A stretch of 64,000 bases of DNA from Clostridia bacterium (GCA_017395685.1 JAFQOD010000013.1:62001-126000); one strand, 5' to 3'; positions 25,923 to 34,248 are shown, numbered from the stretch's first letter. Translations and numbers: made by a program. Notes: generated by a model not told the origin, from the sequence alone.

Positions 25923-26561
25923 TTATTCAGCGATGGGATACACGGTCAGGTTCTTGAAGTAGCAGGGATCGTCGCCGGCAATGGCCTTCACGCGGATGCC
26001 CACGCCGCCAGCGGTGTAGGTATCATCCATCATGGACATGTAGGGAACTTCCATGTCATCGATGTACAGGGTGGCGGTGTTGCCCTTTACAACCAGCTTC
26101 CAATGCATTTCATCGGCATAGGGGGTGGGAGCGGCGGAGGGAGCATCGGGGCCGGCGGCGGTAACGGTCAGCCAGCCATCGTTGTTATCCATGCCGAAGA
26201 AGCCCCAAGCGGAGTCATAGCCAGCATAGTAGCCGCCGAAGGTGTCGATGCCGGGGGCGGGATCAGTTACGCGGAACAGGATGCCGCCTTCCATGCACCA
26301 CTGCATGTCCATTTCGACCACATAATCGGTCCAGCCTTCTTCAACGCCAATGAAAGCAAAATACCATACGTCGTTGCCGTCATTTTCGCAGGTGATGCCT
26401 TCTTCGGTGAAGGACCAGGTGCCGGTGAAGCTCTTCCAAACATCAGCGGCGGTGGCAGCATCGTACACGTAGAGGGGTTCCACGGCGGGAGCTTCAGCCA
26501 GAGCGGAGAAGGAAACGGACAGCATCAGGATGGCCAGGATCATAGCGAAAAACTTCTTCAT
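25923..26561 (-). CDS. Secreted concanavalin-like (DUF1080-type) carbohydrate-binding protein
   Basis: A 212-residue exported protein (signal peptide cleavage near ALA-EAP) that is essentially one jelly-roll domain: WKSFTGTWSFTEEGITCEN start, YVVEMDMQW, GGILFRVTDPAPG, GGYYAGYD, WKLVVKGNTATLYIDD and TYTAGGVGIRVK. It resembles the C-terminal domain of the GH43 protein of the same locus, but as a free-standing secreted form. No catalytic residues recognised and no anchor. Its place directly after the transporter genes suggests glycan capture or presentation. Role is inference. Confidence 0.75.
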   Translation of the reverse strand: MKKFFAMILAILMLSVSFSALAEAPAVEPLYVYDAATAADVWKSFTGTWSFTEEGITCENDGNDVWYFAFIGVEEGWTDYVVEMDMQWCMEGGILFRVTDPAPGIDTFGGYYAGYDSAWGFFGMDNNDGWLTVTAAGPDAPSAAPTPYADEMHWKLVVKGNTATLYIDDMEVPYMSMMDDTYTAGGVGIRVKAIAGDDPCYFKNLTVYPIAE

Positions 26562-26581
26562 GATGTTACACTCCTTTTTTA

Positions 26582-26612
26582 TTAACGGGCCCGAGGATTA
26601 GCCCGCTGTTAA
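26582..26612 (-). other. Hairpin just upstream of the lectin-like gene
   Basis: TTAAC-GGGC / GCCC-GTTAA with a 3-base bulge. On the minus strand it lies just before the ribosome site and has an A-run, not a U-run, after it. It may be an mRNA-stabilising or processing hairpin that raises expression of the lectin-like gene relative to the permeases. The rest of the 195-bp gap shows nothing else. Confidence 0.4.
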
Positions 26613-26756
26613 CAGAGGATGGGGATGCGTGGCGATGAGGTTTTGAAAGCGGTCTTTTCCAGGGATATCGGTCTGGCAGAGAAGGGGATGGGCATGCGGG
26701 ATGAAAGCAGTAATAGCGCCATTAGAAATACGATCTGCTTTTTCTCTCTTTTCGCC

Positions 26757-27635
26757 TTATCCCTTCACAGAGCCCAGCACCAGGCCGCTCTTGATATGCT
26801 TGGAAAGGATGGGGAATACCAGCATGATGGGGATACAAGAGAGGGCGATGTAGGCATACATCAGGCTGCGGTCGCTGACCAGCAGCATTTGTTCCACCTT
26901 TTGTTGGCTCTTGATATTGCTGATGGAGGCAATCTTGGCCTGCAGGAAAGTCTGCAGGGGATAAAGATCCACATTGCGCATGTACAGCATGCCGTCAAAC
27001 CAGGCATTCCAATGGCCGATGATGCAGAAGGTGATCAGGGTGGCAAAGCAGGGGAGGGACAAGGGGGCGTAGATCCGAAGCAGCAGCTTGAAATCGTTGG
27101 CCCCGTCGATCATTCCTGCCTCCCGGATAGAAGAAGGCAAATTTCGGAAGAAGTTCATGATCACGATCACATTGAAGGTGGGAATGGCGCCGGGCACCAC
27201 CAACACCCAGATCTTATTGATCAGGCCAAGCCGGGAATTGAGGATGTAGCAGGGAATCAGACCACCGCCGAACATCATGGTGATCACCATGAAGGTAACG
27301 TAGAATTTCCGGGCGCCGAATTCCTGGGCAGAGAAGGAAACTGGATAGGCAGTCAGGATGGTGAGCACCATGGTAATCACCGTGCCCAGAAACACGCGCT
27401 TTACAGAAACCCAGGTGGCAGTGAGCATCCGGTTATCCTGGAATACTTCCTTGAAAGCTTCAATGGAAAATTCCTTGGGATAGATGGATACCAAATACTG
27501 GGAGGTCATATTTCCACTGCTGAAAGCTACGGAAAGCAGATGCAGAAAGGGACAAATACCGATGATTGCGATCAGAATCAGCAGGGCAGAATTGATATAA
27601 TCGAAGGTGGTTTTTCGTTTCAAATTGCTTTTCAT
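26757..27635 (-). CDS. Carbohydrate ABC transporter permease (LplC/AraQ type)
   Basis: A 292-residue inner-membrane permease with six predicted membrane segments and the cytoplasmic EAA-like loop SIREAGMIDGANDFKLLLRI (about 192-211). The N-terminus (DYINSALLILIAIIGICPFLHLLSVAFS) and C-terminus (KHIKSGLVLGSVKG) are typical of the CUT1/LplC subgroup that pairs with large solute-binding proteins. Third gene of the import operon. No ATPase is encoded here, so a shared MsmK-type ATPase elsewhere is expected. Confidence 0.93.
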   Translation of the reverse strand: MKSNLKRKTTFDYINSALLILIAIIGICPFLHLLSVAFSSGNMTSQYLVSIYPKEFSIEAFKEVFQDNRMLTATWVSVKRVFLGTVITMVLTILTAYPVSFSAQEFGARKFYVTFMVITMMFGGGLIPCYILNSRLGLINKIWVLVVPGAIPTFNVIVIMNFFRNLPSSIREAGMIDGANDFKLLLRIYAPLSLPCFATLITFCIIGHWNAWFDGMLYMRNVDLYPLQTFLQAKIASISNIKSQQKVEQMLLVSDRSLMYAYIALSCIPIMLVFPILSKHIKSGLVLGSVKG

Positions 27636-27650
27636 ATCTTTTCACCTGCC

Positions 27651-28571
27651 TCAGAAAATCTGGTAACCGGCATATTTCTTTGCCGCCCAATGAGACAACA
27701 GCAGCAGCACTGCGCCCACAGCTGATTTGAACAGACCCACGGCGGTACCCAGGGAATACATGCCGCTGTTCACACCCATACGATACACATAAGTATCGAT
27801 GATTTCAGAGGAAGAGCGCACTGTGGCGTTATACATATTCCAGATCTGATCGAAGCCGCCGCTCATCACGCCGCCCAGGGCCAGAATGGTCAGCATGGCT
27901 ACGATTTGGCTGATGCCAGGCAGGGTGACATAGCGCATCTTCTGCATCCGGGTGGCACCGTCGATATCCGCCGCTTCATACAGATTGGGATCGATACCGG
28001 CCAGAGCAGCCATGATGATGACGGCGTTATAACCGGCATCCTTCCATACATTGGTAATCACCAGCAGCACAATGAACCAGCTGGGATTGGTGAGGAAAGA
28101 AATGTTAGTGCCTGATACGGCATGGATTATCTGATTGAGCATGCCATCCTGGGCTACTACGTCGGTGATGATGCCGGCGCATACAACCCAGGAAAGGAAA
28201 TTGGGGAAGATGGCCGCGCCCTGCACCAGGCTGCGGGTACGGGGCATCTTCATTTCATGAAGCATCAGGGCAAAGATAACGGAGGCCAGCTGCAGAGAAA
28301 CGATTTTCAGGATGGAGATGAACAGGGTATTCCAGATAACGGAAGAGAAATTGCTCATGTTGAACATGAACTTGAACCAATCCAGCCCCACCCAGGGAGA
28401 ACCAAAGAAGCCCTTGGAGGGAGAATAATTCTGGAATCCCATGACGATGCCCACCATGGGCACGTAATTGAACAGGATCAGAATGCCCAGGCAGGGAATC
28501 ATCATCAGATGCTTTTGCCAATGCCGCCGGATATGATTGCCCAGCCGAACGGATATGCTTGCGTTTTTCAT
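27651..28571 (-). CDS. Carbohydrate ABC transporter permease (LplB type)
   Basis: A 306-residue partner permease: HWQKHLMMIPCLGILILFNYVPMVGIVMGFQNY at the N-terminus, an EAA-like loop LYEAADIDGATRMQKMRYV (about 214-232), and the C-terminal LFKSAVGAVLLLLSHWAAKKY segment, all characteristic of LplB-type proteins. It is 15 bp from the second permease gene and follows the binding-protein gene. Together they import an oligosaccharide, here most likely arabinan- or xylan-derived from context. Confidence 0.93.
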   Translation of the reverse strand: MKNASISVRLGNHIRRHWQKHLMMIPCLGILILFNYVPMVGIVMGFQNYSPSKGFFGSPWVGLDWFKFMFNMSNFSSVIWNTLFISILKIVSLQLASVIFALMLHEMKMPRTRSLVQGAAIFPNFLSWVVCAGIITDVVAQDGMLNQIIHAVSGTNISFLTNPSWFIVLLVITNVWKDAGYNAVIIMAALAGIDPNLYEAADIDGATRMQKMRYVTLPGISQIVAMLTILALGGVMSGGFDQIWNMYNATVRSSSEIIDTYVYRMGVNSGMYSLGTAVGLFKSAVGAVLLLLSHWAAKKYAGYQIF

Positions 28572-28645
28572 TATGAAAGACCGCCCTTATGATACATTCT
28601 CAAAAGGGGAGGGGAGATGCTTCATCCCCTCCCCGGAGCTGCTAT

Positions 28646-30256
28646 TTACTGGTTTTCCATGTACCAGTCATTGACCATGGTGGTCAGGTAGGTGCCGCCA
28701 TCGGCGTACCATTCTTTTACAAACTGATCGAAGAGGGAAATATCTTCACCCATAATGATGCGAACGAAGGTGTTGATTTCCTTTTCATCCAGCGTAGCTT
28801 CTACAGCAGAGAACATGGCGTCCGTGGGGCCGCGGAACTTGGTATATACGAAGGTATCGTAGGTTTCATTGAGAAGCTTGAAGCTGCCGTACCAGGTGAG
28901 GTAGCTGGCCTTGTAGCTGGCTTCGGAGATGGGATTGGTCATCTTGGTGTAAGCATTCATTTCTTCGGGATTCAGCTTGCTGGTATCACCGGTGGCAAAC
29001 GCTTCGCGCAGATGCAGGCCAACGCCGCAGTTCTTCAGCGGAGGATCGAAGAAGATGGGAGAATAGTATTTCAGGTCGGTATCGTAGTATTCATCGCTCA
29101 TAGCCAGGCCCCAATACCAGTCGGCCATGTTACCCTGCCACATTTCATACCACAGGTTCATGGTCTTTACCACGGCCTCGGGATGCTCGCAGTCGGCGCT
29201 GACGGCCAGCCAGCGATAAGTGGTATTCCAGGCGCGGGAAGCGATGGTGTCGCCTTCGTTCAGGCACAGGTTGTTGATAACGATCCATTCAGCCTCGGGA
29301 TTGGCCTTAAAGCTGGAGGAAATGTAGAGATTATTATACCAGAAGGGGCCGATCAGGATGCCCAGATTGCCGCGGGCTACATAGCCGCCCAGACGGGTGA
29401 TGTCCTGGGCTGCGAATTCCTTATGGATCAGATTGCGCTTGTACAGATCCTGGGCGGCCAGCAGGGCTTCACGCACCTGGGGCTGCACACTGCCGTAAAC
29501 CAGTTCGCCGTTTTCATCTTCCAGCCACAGATCGGGATAGGCGCCGTAGGCATTGGCGATTACGTCCCAGGAGAAGCCCAGGTCACGGGCCATGGAAATG
29601 CCCATGGTGCTGCTGCGGCCGGACATGTTGTTTTCCACAAAGGCTTCAGCAACGGTGATCAGTTCGCTCAGGGTGGAGGGGACTTCCAGATTCAGGGCGT
29701 CCAGCCAGTCCTTGCGCAGGAAGATCAGAGAGGCACCGTCGCCAACGTCGTTGGTCAGGGGCAGGCCGTAGAGGCCGCCGTCGATCATGCCGGATTCGAT
29801 ACCTTCATTGTCATTGAAGCCCAGCACGGATTTCAGCCCATCAGAGGCATATTCTTCATAGTAGGGCATCATATCCACCAGCTTACCATCCTGGGCCAGC
29901 TGATACATCTGACGCTTGTTCAGCATGAACATATCGGGCAGATCGACATTGGAGCCGATGGCCTGGTCCAGCTGACTGGAATAGGAGCCGCTATCCACCT
30001 GCCAGCTCAGGTCATAGTTGATGCCCAGCATTTCGGTATACTTGCGGGTGATGACGTTATTGTCGATGGTGTCGCCTTCGGGGAAGGTAACGCCCACGTC
30101 AATTTCATAAATCATGCTCAGCGTAATGGGATCGGCATAGGGCTCCAGCGCCTTATCATTCTCCGCCATGGCAGGGAAAGAAAAGAGCATGGCCAGGATC
30201 AACGCCAGGGAAAGAATCCGCCAAGCCGCTTTTTTGGGTGATTGCATGTGTTTCAT
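28646..30256 (-). CDS. ABC transporter extracellular solute-binding protein (LplA-like)
   Basis: A 536-residue family 1 substrate-binding protein; the large size is typical for LplA-type oligosaccharide binders. The N-terminus is MKHMQSPKKAAWRILSLALI then a hydrophobic core ending PAMA-END, a normal type I signal peptide. There is no lipobox cysteine, so it lacks the lipid anchor usual for Gram-positive binding proteins. AGGAGG lies 7 bases before the ATG. It is first gene of the operon, behind a strong promoter with a LacI-type operator just downstream. Ligand not deducible. Confidence 0.92.
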   Translation of the reverse strand: MKHMQSPKKAAWRILSLALILAMLFSFPAMAENDKALEPYADPITLSMIYEIDVGVTFPEGDTIDNNVITRKYTEMLGINYDLSWQVDSGSYSSQLDQAIGSNVDLPDMFMLNKRQMYQLAQDGKLVDMMPYYEEYASDGLKSVLGFNDNEGIESGMIDGGLYGLPLTNDVGDGASLIFLRKDWLDALNLEVPSTLSELITVAEAFVENNMSGRSSTMGISMARDLGFSWDVIANAYGAYPDLWLEDENGELVYGSVQPQVREALLAAQDLYKRNLIHKEFAAQDITRLGGYVARGNLGILIGPFWYNNLYISSSFKANPEAEWIVINNLCLNEGDTIASRAWNTTYRWLAVSADCEHPEAVVKTMNLWYEMWQGNMADWYWGLAMSDEYYDTDLKYYSPIFFDPPLKNCGVGLHLREAFATGDTSKLNPEEMNAYTKMTNPISEASYKASYLTWYGSFKLLNETYDTFVYTKFRGPTDAMFSAVEATLDEKEINTFVRIIMGEDISLFDQFVKEWYADGGTYLTTMVNDWYMENQ

Positions 30257-30297
30257 GATGCATCCTCCTTTGTTATTTGGTTGAAAAATGGATACTA

Positions 30298-30344
30298 TAA
30301 CGTTAAAGCTATTTCAGTATAGCACGTTGGAGGCGTTATTGCAA
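30298..30344 (-). promoter_or_regulatory. Promoter and LacI-type operator of the glycan-import operon
   Basis: Minus strand: -35 TTGCAA (30339-30344), 17-bp spacer, -10 TATACT (30316-30321). About 10 bp downstream lies a palindrome with core TAACGTTA (30298-30305), extended to CTnTAACGTTAnAG. A central CG palindrome in this position is typical of LacI-family operators; binding here would block initiation or early elongation. The divergent LacI gene is the likely regulator. Confidence 0.7.
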
Positions 30345-30477
30345 TTAATGCAAAAAAATTAAAGCAGATTTGAATATAATGTATAAAAATCAAAAATAAA
30401 TTTGTTTATTATAACTTTAATAAAAATAGTAAATTTAAAATAATTTAAGAAAACCCCTTTTATTCAGTGGAAAAAAC

Positions 30478-30486
30478 TGATATAAT
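30478..30486 (+). promoter_or_regulatory. Extended -10 promoter of the LacI regulator
   Basis: TGATATAAT, a perfect extended -10, with a poor -35. A degenerate operator-like TATAACTTTAA lies about 70 bp upstream, near 30409, within the divergent 257-bp gap, which otherwise is very AT-rich and gene-free. Confidence 0.6.
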
Positions 30487-30513
30487 CCAAATATGAAGAA
30501 AGGGGAAGGAAAA

Positions 30514-31530
30514 ATGCCCAGAATCCGCAAGGCAAGGGTGACATTAAGAGATATTGCCGAAGATACCGGCTATTCCATAACGGCGGTTTCCCATGCCCTC
30601 AATGACCGGTCGGATATTTCGCCGGCCGCCAAGGAAAAAATCATGGAAAGTGCATCGCGGCTGGGCTATATCGTCAACCGGGCCGCAGCATCCCTGCAAT
30701 CGGGGAAAACCAAGATCATCGCTGTGATCGTGGGGGATACCGCCAATCCCCATTTTGCTTTTATGACCAAGATTATTGAAAATCTGCTGCGCAATGCCGG
30801 ATACTTTTCCTTTTTTATGAATACCGATGAGAATGAGGCGATTGAACGGCAGTGCCTGATGCTGGCTGCCCAGCAGAATGTGGATGGTATCATCTGGTGC
30901 CCTGTGCAGTCTTCCACAAAAAATCTGCAGTTTCTGGAAGGCACCCGCATTCCCTTCGTGCTCATCGGCCGCTATTTTCCCCATCATTCCACCAACTATG
31001 TTACGCTGGATGATACCAAATCCGGCCGGCTGGTGGCGGAGCATCTGATTGAGAAGGGGATTTATAAGACCATTTATATCGATACGGCCCAGCAGAATTC
31101 TTCTTCCCGTGAGCGTTACGGTGGGTTTATCTCTGCCTATCGGGATTGCCTCAGGCCTTTCCAGAATGAAGTGGTTTATTTTGATACGGAGGGGGATTAT
31201 TTCCGGCAGATGATTACAGAGGACGGCATCTGGAAGGCGGATGCATTTGTGGCCTATAACGATGTGATTGCCTGGGATGTGATCACCAGAACCCGTGCGC
31301 ATTATAAGCCCCGGTCGCCCCTTTCCATTGCCGGGTTTGATAATCTGCATTCCTTCCTGCCGCTGCCCTTTCCGCTGACTTCGGTATCATCATCCAAGGT
31401 TGCCATGCCCCACCGCGCGGTGGATATTCTGCTTCGCCAGATCGATCATCCCGATACCCCGCTTTCCCATCTGACGCTGGATGTGCAGCTGATTGACCGG
31501 CACAGCATTTATGCTGTTGGTGATCCATAA
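30514..31530 (+). CDS. LacI-family transcriptional regulator of the glycan locus
   Basis: A 338-residue repressor: N-terminal helix-turn-helix VTLRDIAEDTGYSITAVSHALN with the hinge region LGYIVNRAAASLQSGKTKIIAVIVGD, then a periplasmic-binding-type sensor domain (about 60-335) with VDGIIWCPVQ and LSIAGFDNL. The start at 30514 is chosen from AGGGGAAGG just upstream; an ATG seven codons earlier lacks a ribosome site. It is divergent from the binding-protein gene, whose promoter carries a matching type of operator. The inducer is probably an arabino- or xylo-oligosaccharide. Confidence 0.92.
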   Translation: MPRIRKARVTLRDIAEDTGYSITAVSHALNDRSDISPAAKEKIMESASRLGYIVNRAAASLQSGKTKIIAVIVGDTANPHFAFMTKIIENLLRNAGYFSFFMNTDENEAIERQCLMLAAQQNVDGIIWCPVQSSTKNLQFLEGTRIPFVLIGRYFPHHSTNYVTLDDTKSGRLVAEHLIEKGIYKTIYIDTAQQNSSSRERYGGFISAYRDCLRPFQNEVVYFDTEGDYFRQMITEDGIWKADAFVAYNDVIAWDVITRTRAHYKPRSPLSIAGFDNLHSFLPLPFPLTSVSSSKVAMPHRAVDILLRQIDHPDTPLSHLTLDVQLIDRHSIYAVGDP

Positions 31531-31540
31531 TGAAATGAAA

Positions 31541-31617
31541 AAAAGCATCCCGTAGGATGCTTTTATTCTATATGGAAGAAAAGGGATTTTTCCGGGCCGA
31601 ATCAGGCCCGTTTTTTT
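31541..31617 (+). terminator. Two consecutive terminators after the LacI gene
   Basis: First hairpin AAAAGCATCC / GGATGCTTTT (31541-31564); second CGGGCC / GGCCCG followed by seven T (31593-31617). The second overlaps the last codons of the converging ABC permease gene, whose Lys codons supply the T-run on the other strand. Confidence 0.75.
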
Positions 31618-32495
31618 CTTTTGCAGATCAGGATATAGATTGTCAGCAGCAGCGCCACCGTTCCTCCCAGGATCAGATACATTACAGGGATGCTCACTGG
31701 CCGGGAGAAAAAATACAGATTGCAGTCCATGGCATCCCTGAATTCCTGGATGGCCGTCTGGGGCATGCCGTAATTGCTCATTTCCTGCAGGGCCCCCTGC
31801 ATGGAATGATTGCGCACCAGGGAGGTGCCGTAGGTGCCCGGCAGGAAGGAAATCACCTTCTGCAGCCCTTCCCCAAAGGAGGAAATGGGCATATATGCCC
31901 CGCAGATGAATCCATAGCCGGAACTGACGATGGAGCCTACTGCTGAAATCTGGCCCTGAGTGGAAAGAAAATGATTGATAATGGAGGAAAGGGCGGTGCC
32001 AAAGAGGGTAAGCAAAATGACATCCATCAGCAGGCACAGCACATCGGTAAAGGATAAATACCAGCCGATGACCGCCAGATATCCAAAGCAGAGCACCATG
32101 GCGGCCAGGCAAATCAGCAGGGTGGAAAGCAGGCTGGCAATATAATAGCTGATGGCCAGGGCAGAGCCTTTCACTGGGGCAATGGTCAGATCCCGGATGG
32201 AGCCGGTGGCCTTATCCTGCACCATCAGAAAATTGGAGCAGAAGGAAATGGTCACGCAGGATACTGCCAGAATGGAGGAAATCAATTGCCCGCCCACCAG
32301 GCTATTGAGCAGCTTTTCGGGCAGCTGGAATCCTTCCGGAAGATTGGTTACAAACGAATCCCGGTATACATTGCCAAGGAAGGAAATATACAGCACCAGC
32401 AGAATGGCCGGGGTGATCAGGGCGGTGAAAAACATGCCCTTATCCCGGAAAAAGAGCTTCATATTGCGTTTGATCAGGGCTTTGATGACGGTCAT
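31602..32495 (-). CDS. ABC-2 type transporter permease
   Basis: A 297-residue membrane protein with an N-terminal cytoplasmic start (MTVIKALIKRNMKLFFRDKG), a first membrane segment, a large loop, then five more segments. The family motif is LTIAPVKGSALAISYYIASL and the core contains GYGFICGAYMPISSFGEGLQ. It is the membrane half of a drug or lipid exporter. Its start overlaps the ATPase stop by 4 bases, so the two are translationally coupled in a TetR-ATPase-permease operon. Substrate unknown. Confidence 0.92.
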   Translation of the reverse strand: MTVIKALIKRNMKLFFRDKGMFFTALITPAILLVLYISFLGNVYRDSFVTNLPEGFQLPEKLLNSLVGGQLISSILAVSCVTISFCSNFLMVQDKATGSIRDLTIAPVKGSALAISYYIASLLSTLLICLAAMVLCFGYLAVIGWYLSFTDVLCLLMDVILLTLFGTALSSIINHFLSTQGQISAVGSIVSSGYGFICGAYMPISSFGEGLQKVISFLPGTYGTSLVRNHSMQGALQEMSNYGMPQTAIQEFRDAMDCNLYFFSRPVSIPVMYLILGGTVALLLTIYILICKRKKRA

Positions 32496-33406
32496 TTTTC
32501 TGCGCCTCCTTCCAGCTTTTTGCCGGTTGCCTGCAGGAATACATCATCCATCTTGCCTTTGGTGATTTCATAATCCCGGAAGATGCCGGGATGCTTCAGG
32601 ATCAACTGGGTGGCCGCCGCCGTATCGGGGACGGACAGGCGGAAGGCATCCCGGATGGCTTCGTATTCCACGTTCATGGCTTTTACGGCTTGCTCTTCCA
32701 CGCCGTAGAGGGTGATATAATCGCCGCTGTAGGTATTTTTCAGTTCCAGAGGGGTCCCCTGGGCGGCAATTTTTCCGCTATCCAGAATGACCACATAATC
32801 CGCTTCTGCGGCTTCCTCCATATAGTGGGTGGTGAGGAAGACGGTCATCTGTTCCTTTTTCCTCAGATCGGTGATTACATTCCAAAGCAGCTTCCTGGTC
32901 TGGGGATCCAGGCCGGTGGTGGGCTCATCCAGGATGAGGATCCGGGGCTGATGCAGCAGCGCCCGGGCGATATCGATCCTGCGCCGCTGGCCGCCGGATA
33001 ATTTGCCCACAGGGCGCTTCAGCAGATCCTCAAAATCCAGCAGCCTGGCAAGCGCTGAAAGCCTGCTTTTGAAATTCTGCCCGGCAATGCCGTAGAGGGC
33101 GGCCCGGCTTTCCAGATTATCCTGCACGGTGAGGGCGCTGTCCAGTACGGAGGATTGAAAAACCACTCCCAGGCTGCGCTTGATGTGATCGGGATTGTGA
33201 TCCAGATCGGCGCCGTCAATGGTGACGCTTCCTTGATCCTTGCCCAGCTGACCGCACATGATATTGATGGTGGTGGATTTACCGGCCCCGTTAATGCCCA
33301 GGAAGGCAAAAAGTTCCCCTTCCCTTACCTTCAGATTCAGATCCTGTACCGCCTGGATATCGCCAAAGCGCTTGCACAGGCCCTGAATTTCAATGATATT
33401 ATTCAT
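32492..33406 (-). CDS. ABC transporter ATP-binding protein (export type)
   Basis: A 304-residue ATPase with Walker A GINGAGKST (about 37-45), signature LSGGQRRRIDIARAL (about 137-151), Walker B RILILDEPTTGLDP (about 154-167) and an H-loop in LTTHYMEEAAEAD. The C-terminal 80-residue extension is typical of DrrA-like exporters. It pairs with the ABC-2 permease and lies 26 bp after the TetR gene. Confidence 0.95.
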   Translation of the reverse strand: MNNIIEIQGLCKRFGDIQAVQDLNLKVREGELFAFLGINGAGKSTTINIMCGQLGKDQGSVTIDGADLDHNPDHIKRSLGVVFQSSVLDSALTVQDNLESRAALYGIAGQNFKSRLSALARLLDFEDLLKRPVGKLSGGQRRRIDIARALLHQPRILILDEPTTGLDPQTRKLLWNVITDLRKKEQMTVFLTTHYMEEAAEADYVVILDSGKIAAQGTPLELKNTYSGDYITLYGVEEQAVKAMNVEYEAIRDAFRLSVPDTAAATQLILKHPGIFRDYEITKGKMDDVFLQATGKKLEGGAEK

Positions 33407-33432
33407 ACAGTGCCTCCTTCATGCGTTAAATA

Positions 33433-33993
33433 TTATAGATTGTGCCGGGCTTTCAGCCCCTGGAAGGCATCGGTGAGCATGCGGCTGGTCAGTTTCTCAT
33501 CCAGAGGATAAAACTGCGTGGCACACAGCACCGCCATGCCGTGAACAAAGGCCCACATTTCCAGATGCATCAGCTCGGCCTGATTCTGATCTGCTCCGGT
33601 GCCGTTCTGAATCAGGCGGACCATCTTCTGGGTGAGCTGATCCTCCGGGGGAGCGGGCTCATCCTTGCGGCTGCGCATATACAGCAGCCTGAATAGCTGG
33701 GATTCTTCCCGGGCAAAGCGGATGTAGGCCATACCGCTGGCCTTGTAGGGGGGATATAGATTTTTTTCCATTTCCTGAGCAATGCATGCCTGGTATACCT
33801 TTTCTGCTTCCTGTACCAGCGAAAGCCGCAGGGCATCCATGGAGGGGAAATTGGAAAAAATGGGCTGGGTGGAGCATTTCAGCCGGGCAGCCAGCGCCCG
33901 GGCATTCAGGGCATCCGGCCCCTGATCCCGGAGCAGGGAAAGACCGGCTTCCAGAATGGCTTCCTTTGTGATTCTGATGATTGCCGGGGACAT
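33433..33993 (-). CDS. TetR-family repressor of the ABC exporter operon
   Basis: A 186-residue regulator: N-terminal HTH (ITKEAILEAGLSLLRDQGPDALNARALAARLKCS, then FSNFPSMDALRLSLVQ) and a TetR C-terminal domain of the WHG type (MEKNLYPPYKASGMAYIRFARE). The start at 33993 follows GAGGAGG by 4 bases. Two identical-type palindromes overlap and follow its promoter, indicating autoregulation and control of the exporter genes downstream. The inducer is presumably the exported compound. Confidence 0.9.
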   Translation of the reverse strand: MSPAIIRITKEAILEAGLSLLRDQGPDALNARALAARLKCSTQPIFSNFPSMDALRLSLVQEAEKVYQACIAQEMEKNLYPPYKASGMAYIRFAREESQLFRLLYMRSRKDEPAPPEDQLTQKMVRLIQNGTGADQNQAELMHLEMWAFVHGMAVLCATQFYPLDEKLTSRMLTDAFQGLKARHNL

Positions 33994-34007
33994 AATGCCT
34001 CCTCGAA

Positions 34008-34062
34008 ATAACAATTGTTATATAACATATGTTATTTTATATCATATCAATCCTTTTGTCAA
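34008..34062 (-). promoter_or_regulatory. TetR promoter with two adjacent operators
   Basis: Minus strand: -35 TTGACA (34057-34062), 17-bp spacer, -10 TAAAAT (34034-34039). Directly after come two perfect 14-bp palindromes, ATAACATATGTTAT (34022-34035) and ATAACAATTGTTAT (34008-34021), sharing ATAACAnnTGTTAT and lying 14 bp apart centre to centre, the first overlapping the -10. Confidence 0.85.
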
Positions 34063-34071
34063 TAAAAAAAT

Positions 34072-34248
34072 AAGATGCTTTCGCATCTTCAGGATTTTAT
34101 GTGTGCCCTGCGCCCAAAGGATTGTGCATATTCCGCCGTTTCTGTTTCCTGCACGCCGCTTATACGTCTCTCCGGACGCAATGAAACAGGGGGCTCTTTC
34201 AGGTCTCAAGCCTCACTGGGAAAACAGATGATTGCCTAAGCCTGAGAA
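34072..34248 (-). ncRNA. Candidate structured small RNA (possibly 6S-like)
   Basis: A 177-bp gene-free stretch ends, on the minus strand, in a strong terminator: AAGATGC / GCATCTT (34072-34089) then ATTTTTTTATT. Inside it a stable hairpin is visible: CTGTTTC / GAAACAG enclosing GCGTC-CGGAGA-GACGT. A second, imperfect pairing joins CAGGCTT near the 5' end with GAGACCTG. The GC-rich, structured sequence contrasts with its AT-rich surroundings. Size and stand-alone position fit a 6S-type RNA, but I cannot confirm the family; a nrdD 3'-UTR product is another option. Confidence 0.45.

Noticed and set aside
34090-34248. tRNA or T-box in the GC-rich gap before the TetR operon
   Set aside because: No T-loop GGTTCGAATCC-type sequence, no acceptor stem and no T-box NGGUGG-type antiterminator motif were found.
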